This document shows, in pieces, positions 62,014 through 64,000 of a DNA stretch of 64,000 nt. Numbering within the stretch: the stretch's first letter is position 1; the number at the start of each line of letters is the position of its first letter. The position numbers and the translations under genes are program-made. This DNA comes from Paragyromitra xinjiangensis (lineage: Eukaryota; Ascomycota; Pezizomycetes; Pezizales; Discinaceae). The notes below the pieces were generated by a model, which was not told the origin of the DNA, ran no database searches, and worked only from the letters and a program-made list of their open reading frames with translations. The stretch is from contig JBCAMK010000009.1 in assembly GCA_038503065.1 (NCBI GenBank), positions 930,001 to 994,000 on the forward strand, in the 5' to 3' direction.

Positions 62014-63213
62014 GCGCAGAAGGTAATGGCAGAAGGCTGTATATATACCTTTATTATGGAATAAGTTTGATTAGAGCGATGGGCTGGAGTTGGGGATTTG
62101 CTTGTGAATACGTTGGCGGGGATTCATTTACCCGCAGTTTAAGGACCATGATTATAGAGCTTCATTAAAGACATTCTCTATAGCAATAGAAACCGATAAA
62201 CAAGTATCACGAGTTTCTCTGAGGCCTTCCTCGATTATTTGGTATTAGTGGTTGCCTTCTGGCAGAGCCTTCAACCGTCAATTCTCGAGATTATGCGGCT
62301 TATTGTTAGAGCACGGGGAAAAGTCGTTAGTTCCTGATGGATAGGAGTTGCTTTCGGGAACATTCTCCCATTTGGGTACAGCCTTTGGCTTCTTGAGGTA
62401 TCATGATGCGAAGAGGTGTTACGAACTCTCGCTCTCTACACAGCCCCTGAACCTAAATCACGCCAGTACAGTAAAAAATATTTACTATTATTGCCTTAGA
62501 CAATAACGGCGAAACACGATGCTTGCTTTTTTGTTGAGCAATAACTAGATGTTTTCCTGGTTTATTGTTGAATATTTTGTTGCATCGTGATACCTCAAAC
62601 CCCATGGCAGCTCGTTGGACACGGCCGTACCTTGTCTACGTTATTTTAACTCCTCTACACTCTCTTGGCCACCCAAGAAAGGAAAATGAGCTTCTATTTC
62701 GGCTCCTTACTAAAATTTCTTCGGCCAGTTCTATGATAGTAATATTTCATTCTGCGAAATAGAGAATAAGCAGGGGGCTAGATTTGTAACTTTTTTTATC
62801 ATCAATATTAAGGTATCATTTTACTAGTTCTAACTTCAACAAGCCCTTTCACCGGCAAACCGCCTGCCCTTGTCAGCAAGTTCTCAGCTGAGGCTTCTAT
62901 TTCCACAGCTCTATCACCTTTCACTAACATGCGATTCTACCATTAAATTAGAGCGCTTTTCTACATCTCATGAAGATCTACTCCCCACCTTTCTATCTCC
63001 GATGATGCCAAGATTGGTCTATGAGACTTCTGTAATCCTTGTCTAAGGGTGAACCAGATAGCTATGCGCTCACCCCCGGCTGTCGCACAAAAAAACTTTT
63101 ATTTGATAAACGTCTACAAAAAGCCCAATAAAATAACGCAAGGCAGAAAGAAGAAAAAAAGGACATGAAAAAAAAGTGATTCAAGATTGCTCAAATCACC
63201 CATGCTGGAAAGT
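62014..63213. other. Intergenic region between convergent genes
   Basis: 1.2 kb, no gene recognised; AT-rich 3' flanks of OTU1 and Bud20. Confidence 0.45.
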
Positions 63214-63744
63214 TCATTCAATCTCCATGGGTTTGACAGATTCTTTCGCCAGCTTTTCTGCCTCTTTCCTCGCCTCAAGCGCTTCGTAAAAAGACGTTGT
63301 GCCCAGCCCTGCGGCGGCATCAGCTTCCTTCTGAGAGTAGGGCTCCTCGTTCAGCATGCGCACTCTATGATGTTTCACAAGTGTTAGCCTCGTAGATAAA
63401 AAATTGCATTGGAAAATCTCTTTCAAGGGTGGAGGTTGTTCATACCTTCGTTTGTGATTCTTGCCTCGTCGATGTGCCGCCATATTGAATTCACTCTCGA
63501 AGTATTTTGCACACTCGACACAATGATATAGACCAAGACCAGGTTTGTCTTCGTCGGGGACAAGCGCTTTCAGCTGTGCGAGCCGTTTGGGGCTGCGGAG
63601 GTCGGCATGGACTTGATCGAGATCGCTGTTGGAATTTGAAACATGTTAGATTTGAGAGGGATATCACATATATTTACAGCGATTGGGGGGGGGGCTTAGT
63701 TACCGAGTTCTTCGCTTTGTCTTTGAGCGACGAATTGAACCCAT
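63214..63744 (-). CDS. bud20: 60S biogenesis and export factor Bud20 (ZNF593 family)
   Basis: Zinc-finger shuttling factor of pre-60S ribosomes; yeast Bud20 is needed for nuclear export of the large subunit. Three exons (63744-63704, 63625-63446, 63364-63214) give 123 residues. Basic N-terminus MGSIRRSKTKRRTRDLDQVH, then the single finger YHCVECAKYFESEFNMAAHR with HRRGKNHKRR, and RMLNEEPYSQKEADAAAGLG, all diagnostic. The start is clear from the family N-terminus. Confidence 0.94.
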
Positions 63745-64000
63745 CTTGTAGGAAAGTAGATTGAGCGAGGTAGGGGTTCCCGGGTTCGTTAGAGCTTGGA
63801 TGAAGCTTTAGGTTGTTGTTCCGGAATTTTTTCTTTGCAGCGTGAGGCTCTGTGGCAGTGTGAGACAGCACGGGGGCTAGTTAGTGTGAGACTGAGGCGG
63901 ACGGCGGAGGGAAGGGTTTTGTCGGGCCGAGGGTCGGCGAAGAGGAGACTCGTAGTCGACAAATACAGAACAGTTGATTGGTCGAGAGGCCGTGAACCCT
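63745..64000. promoter_or_regulatory. Upstream flank of Bud20
   Basis: 256 bp at the window end, probably the Bud20 promoter; no gene start is visible. Confidence 0.3.

Overview
This window is nuclear DNA from a filamentous ascomycete (Pezizomycotina). The evidence is short introns (about 40-100 nt, GT...AG) in nearly every gene, fungal-specific families (Inp1, AIM24, a Sod5-like copper SOD, a secreted family often mislabelled 'ribosomal protein S17'), Swi5/Ace2-type zinc fingers and ankyrin expansions. A Pezizomycetes-like lineage is possible, but the sequence alone does not prove it. Gene models were spliced by hand from reading frames, splice signals and remembered family alignments. Wherever exon sums are given, they are multiples of three.

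Region 1 (1-8.8 kb) is dense and conserved. It holds a partial proteasome lid subunit Rpn9 (-), the complex I 40-kDa subunit NDUFA9 (+), a LACTB2-type metallo-beta-lactamase (+), AIM24 (-) and the Fe-S/glutathione exporter ATM1 (+). Three or four of these five are mitochondrial. Region 2 (8.8-15.4 kb) has one small conserved gene with an 8-nt microexon, then a gene-poor stretch with a decayed OrsD-like ORF and a decayed Ty1/copia reverse transcriptase. Region 3 (15.4-26.4 kb) has the PI(3,5)P2 scaffold VAC14, an MCT-type MFS transporter, a 3.3-kb gap and a secreted protein with a large Asn/Gly array. Region 4 (26.4-33.5 kb) has a gap with repeat relics, the ubiquitin-eS31 fusion and a Swi5/Ace2-type transcription factor.

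Region 5 (33.5-47 kb) is an accessory-looking island. It is sparse and AT-rich, with a small two-exon-junction-supported IFI6/IFI27 (ISG12)-like membrane protein, an F-box/ankyrin protein, a 1301-residue protein kinase fused to about 27 ankyrin repeats, a TA-flanked MITE and a tRNA-Thr(AGT) with an 8-nt intron. I consider this the most interesting part of the window.

Region 6 (48-64 kb) returns to conserved genes: Inp1 (peroxisome inheritance), dihydrolipoamide dehydrogenase, a secreted Cu-only SOD, ribosomal protein eL6, an F-box/LRR-like protein, the deubiquitinase OTU1 and the 60S biogenesis factor Bud20. I see no operon-like logic. Shared themes are mitochondrial function in region 1 and ubiquitin/proteasome biology scattered through the window (Rpn9, ubiquitin-eS31, OTU1, two F-box candidates).
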